The notes under the pieces: generated by a model | What the model saw: only the letters and a program-made list of their open reading frames with translations | Databases searched by the model: none | What the model was told of the DNA's origin: nothing | Program-made: the position numbers and the translations under genes | Assembly (NCBI GenBank): GCA_017618625.1 | Contig: JAFZTV010000059.1 | Location: forward strand, 1 to 6,721 | Reading direction: 5' to 3' | Source: Bacteroidales bacterium | Lineage (GTDB): Bacteria; Bacteroidota; Bacteroidia; Bacteroidales; P3 | Length of the DNA stretch: 6,721 bases | Shown here: positions 4,049 through 6,721 of the stretch, in pieces | How positions within the stretch are numbered: the stretch's first letter is position 1 | How the letters are laid out: every line of letters begins with the position of its first letter

Positions 4049-6472
4049 TTAAAATGGATAGTTTATTCCGAAATTGAATACCAGTTTGTCCCATCCCAGA
4101 TGTGAATGTATCCAACGTTCGCCTTCGGCATAGGTCGGGTCGTGGATGGGAACGGCGAGGTCGAGTCGCAGGGTGATGATGGAAATGTTGGCGCGCAGAC
4201 CGAATCCAACATCAAGAGCCACAGTTTTTAGGAGCTCCATAGGACTGTAGAGTAATCTGTCGTCCTGGAAACCCCAGTCGTAATAGGTCCATACGTTACC
4301 CAAGTCGGCAAAGAGTGCCCCTTCGAAGATGCCGATGATAGGGAATCGATGTTCGATGTTGCCGACAAGCATGATTTCTCCCATGCCGAGGGTGAGCTGC
4401 TTTGCCGCATCGTGGTCGTAGTTCGTTCCGTATCCTCCCAGATGACGCAACCCCCATCCGCGCAAGGTGGTAGGGCCGCCACCGATAAACATCTTTTCGT
4501 AGGGAATGGCGATGGAGTTGCCGTAGGGGATGCCGAATCCTACCAACGCCCGCAGGACAAGGGTGTTTTTATCCCCCCAGTAAATATAGCGTTTGTATTC
4601 GCCTTCAAGCCTGAAGTACTGGTAGTAGAGCGAGTCGTTCTTGTTTTTGGAAGTAAAAAGCCTGTCGATGGCGTTGAGCAGGTTTCCTGCGGTCTCGACA
4701 GAGAAATTCAGATAGCTGAAATTGTTGCGTGTGCCGATGAGTTGGTTGGAATAGGTGTATTCGTAGTGGGTGTTGAGTAGGATGTAGTCGTGGGTGAGGA
4801 AGATGACTTTCATCAGGTCGAGGGATGTGAGGTAGAGCCAGTCGTAGTATTCACTTCCATTGACGATGTGGGAGTAGGTGAAATTGATTGGCAGCAGTTT
4901 GTGTTGATGAAAGCGACGGTGGCTCCAAGTGTAGCCGAACGAGCCCCCGATAAGGGTTCTTTCCAGAGCGAAATCGGTGTCGGGCATAGAAATATTACGG
5001 TAGAGATAGCTGGCATTGGCGCCGATAAGTGTGTGCGGTCGGTTGTACTGCCAAGGCAGGCGGTTGGCGAAAGGCATGAGGAAGCTGGGCAGGTCGAGGG
5101 TGATGTTGAGGTTGTTCTCAAACGAGGCGAAGGTGTTGTAGAAGTCCTTGCCGCTGCCGGAAAAGACATTCTTGGGCAGGTCAAACAACAGGCTTCCCTC
5201 CACGTTCAGCAATTCGGCGCCACCGAACAGGTTGTTGTTCTGGTAGCCTAGCGTTGTTCCCAGCCCGACATTTCCGCTGGTGAGGAAATTGCTTTCGGCA
5301 TTTCCGAAGTCCGATGTATTGGTCAGTTCCAACGACAGCGTCAGTTTGTGGCGGGTGTTGTTCAGCAAACGTATCTTTGTGTCAAGCAAACGGTTGCTGT
5401 CGGTGCTGTTGGGCGATTCCTCGTAGCTGATGTCAACATACTTGAAGTTGTGCAGACCGAACAAGGCATTGGAGGTCAGCTGGCCGAAACGCGGCCTGTA
5501 GGTCTGTCCGCTGCGCAACAGCAAGGAGCGGCAGATGACACGTGGCGAAGGAGTTATTACGTCCTTATAGATGAAACGGTAGTCGGTGATACGGCCACTG
5601 TACGACTGGTGGGGGTAAATCAACGTGTCGGGATGCAGCTCCGCCGCCTTGAGCGAGGTGGAGATGTTGGGGTAGAGGTATATGTTGTCGAGTTTGTATT
5701 TCTGGAGAGGCTGTAAAACCACCGAATCGTTCACAATCCGTTGCGGCAGTCTGATGCTGACAATGATGCTCAGCAGCTGGCTGTCGTAAGTGGTGTCGAC
5801 CAGAAAACGCACCATATCAGCACTGGCGTAGTAGTAGCCCGAATCCTTCAGAGACGATGCAATACGGGCTTGCTCCTGAGTCATGACCTGCTGGTCGTAG
5901 TAGTCGCCCACCTTCAGCAGCGATGCCTCCACCCACTTCTCCGACTGCAACAGCTCTTCAATCTCCTTCTGTTGACGGCAACTGAACGACAGCTCGGCAA
6001 TCTTGCGTCGCTGAGTGGCCGTGATATTGTACCGGGCGATAACCGAGTTCTGCCCGTAATGCAGGGTATCGGTCGTCACCGTCGAATTAAAACACCCCTT
6101 CGTCTTGAGAAGCGTCTTGAGCTGAAGGGCGGTGCTTTGTGCCGAATGGGCGTCGTACACCACAGGAGGCTCGCCAAGGTTGCGCCAGAATTGGCTCCAT
6201 CTCGAAGAATCGTCGGGATTGGTCGAGCAATACAGCCTCATCTTGAGACGCATAAACAGAAAGCGCTTGTTCGGCAACTGGTGGTAGTATTGCTGCGTGT
6301 TCGACAGGGCGTCCGACACCTCCTTGGGCACACTGCCGCTGTCGGCCATCCGTACGTTCACCTCGTTTCGGTGCAGCACCTTCTCTCCCGGACGCAGATA
6401 CTTGTCCACGCCGCACGAGGTCAGGCACAGCGTTGCGATGGCAAAGGATAATATGTATAAACTTCTTCTCAA
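4049..6472 (-). CDS. tamL: TamL: lipoprotein member of the Omp85 (BamA/TamA) outer-membrane assembly family
   Basis: An outer-membrane beta-barrel with periplasmic POTRA-like domains, the Bacteroidota counterpart of TamA; partner of TamB in translocation and assembly of outer-membrane components. 807 residues, the usual size. The signal peptide ends in the lipobox LTSC with lipidated C20. Residues 24-106 carry TamL hallmarks: KYLRPGE, the PNKR...RL block (67-76) and NLGEPPVVYD (98-107). POTRA-like repeats follow (about 130-245 and 258-350), the last containing RSLLLRSGQTYRP (315-327). The barrel runs from about 375 to the terminal phenylalanine of FGINYPF; LRGW (670-673), preceded by IGGGPTT, is the conserved Omp85 loop-6 (V/L)RG(F/Y/W) motif. 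The start is TTG at 6472: an in-frame TAA lies only 12 bases upstream, no ATG is available, and the RR-plus-hydrophobic signal begins right there. It begins 2 bases after the waaA stop. The identification is strong; no tamB is beside it. Confidence 0.94.
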   Translation of the reverse strand: MRRSLYILSFAIATLCLTSCGVDKYLRPGEKVLHRNEVNVRMADSGSVPKEVSDALSNTQQYYHQLPNKRFLFMRLKMRLYCSTNPDDSSRWSQFWRNLGEPPVVYDAHSAQSTALQLKTLLKTKGCFNSTVTTDTLHYGQNSVIARYNITATQRRKIAELSFSCRQQKEIEELLQSEKWVEASLLKVGDYYDQQVMTQEQARIASSLKDSGYYYASADMVRFLVDTTYDSQLLSIIVSIRLPQRIVNDSVVLQPLQKYKLDNIYLYPNISTSLKAAELHPDTLIYPHQSYSGRITDYRFIYKDVITPSPRVICRSLLLRSGQTYRPRFGQLTSNALFGLHNFKYVDISYEESPNSTDSNRLLDTKIRLLNNTRHKLTLSLELTNTSDFGNAESNFLTSGNVGLGTTLGYQNNNLFGGAELLNVEGSLLFDLPKNVFSGSGKDFYNTFASFENNLNITLDLPSFLMPFANRLPWQYNRPHTLIGANASYLYRNISMPDTDFALERTLIGGSFGYTWSHRRFHQHKLLPINFTYSHIVNGSEYYDWLYLTSLDLMKVIFLTHDYILLNTHYEYTYSNQLIGTRNNFSYLNFSVETAGNLLNAIDRLFTSKNKNDSLYYQYFRLEGEYKRYIYWGDKNTLVLRALVGFGIPYGNSIAIPYEKMFIGGGPTTLRGWGLRHLGGYGTNYDHDAAKQLTLGMGEIMLVGNIEHRFPIIGIFEGALFADLGNVWTYYDWGFQDDRLLYSPMELLKTVALDVGFGLRANISIITLRLDLAVPIHDPTYAEGERWIHSHLGWDKLVFNFGINYPF

Positions 6473-6474
6473 CT

Positions 6475-6721
6475 CTATAACGTGTTAGCAAGGCAACGCT
6501 CCACCTCCGACAGGATGAGGTCAGTGGAGCCGATATTCTCCCTCAGGTACTGTCGGCAAACCAGCGAAGCGGCGTCGTACCTCTCGCTGTCGCCAAACAG
6601 CCTGTCGAGGCAATCCTGCAGCTGTTCGTACTCCGTATAGCTAAACCCGCCACCTCGCTCAATGATGTCACAGGCCTCTTTGAACTTGTGGTAATTGGGC
6701 CCGAACACCACAGGTTTTCCG
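6475..6721 (-). CDS. waaA: 3-deoxy-D-manno-octulosonic acid (Kdo) transferase, C-terminal end only
   Basis: The C-terminal 81 residues of a protein whose start lies beyond the window; the frame is open to the last base. The beginning GKPVVFGPNYHKFKEA, followed by a GGGFSY segment, matches the conserved nucleotide-sugar-binding part of WaaA/KdtA, a GT-B glycosyltransferase (GT30) of the inner membrane that moves Kdo from CMP-Kdo onto the lipid A precursor. The PVVFGP motif and the G-G-G-F segment with downstream helices (about LQDCLDRLF and AASLVCRQYL) fit the end of the Rossmann-like C-terminal domain. It ends with TAG at 6475-6477, two bases before the TTG of tamL, so the genes are presumably co-transcribed and perhaps translationally coupled. 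The family call rests on a short segment but the motif is distinctive. Confidence 0.85.
   Translation of the reverse strand, partial: GKPVVFGPNYHKFKEACDIIERGGGFSYTEYEQLQDCLDRLFGDSERYDAASLVCRQYLRENIGSTDLILSEVERCLANTL

Noticed and set aside
3437..4105. 222-residue plus-strand open frame antisense to the prenyl synthase
   Set aside because: The minus-strand frame holds both aspartate-rich motifs and all family landmarks; the antisense frame has no domain and overlaps two real genes.
5741..6451. 236-residue plus-strand open frame antisense to tamL
   Set aside because: It is the complement of a strongly supported TamL coding region (lipobox, POTRA-like segments); its Leu/Val/Gln/Arg-rich composition is typical of a shadow frame.

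Overview
The window looks like a chromosomal segment of a Bacteroidota bacterium, most likely order Bacteroidales. Four things point there: a lipoprotein-type Omp85 protein (TamL) in place of a classical TamA; an ExbB / small membrane protein / ExbD / ExbD gene order; starts without clear Shine-Dalgarno sequences but with A-rich leaders; and a TAnnTTTG-type -7 promoter element. Genus cannot be decided from the sequence alone.

Layout. Bases 1-195 (+) hold the 3' end of a small XRE-type helix-turn-helix regulator whose first codons lie just outside the window. Bases 196-525 contain no believable gene. They are packed with repeats: an octamer-based inverted repeat (200-283), a cluster of hairpins (287-419) and a short TATCAAC repeat run (443-473). 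They end in a strong intrinsic terminator (473-505) that serves the minus-strand genes. All remaining genes are on the minus strand, so the XRE gene and the rest converge on this repeat-rich spacer.

Read in the direction of transcription, the minus-strand genes are: the C-terminal end of waaA/kdtA (Kdo transferase, 6721-6475), tamL (6472-4049, TTG start 2 bases after the waaA stop), a polyprenyl diphosphate synthase (4027-3062), then, after a 113-base AT-rich gap with a candidate promoter, exbB (2948-2118), a four-helix membrane protein of unknown function (2063-1581), and two exbD genes (1574-999 and 999-526, overlapping by one base as TAATG).

Functionally the region concerns the cell envelope. 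WaaA adds Kdo to lipid A; TamL is an outer-membrane insertion/translocation factor; the prenyl synthase makes isoprenoid chains used for quinones and lipid carriers; and ExbB plus two ExbDs form a proton-driven inner-membrane motor that normally energises TonB-type outer-membrane transport. No tonB or tamB lies in the window. The less explained parts are the 160-residue membrane protein embedded in the motor operon and the dense repeat/hairpin spacer at 200-473.
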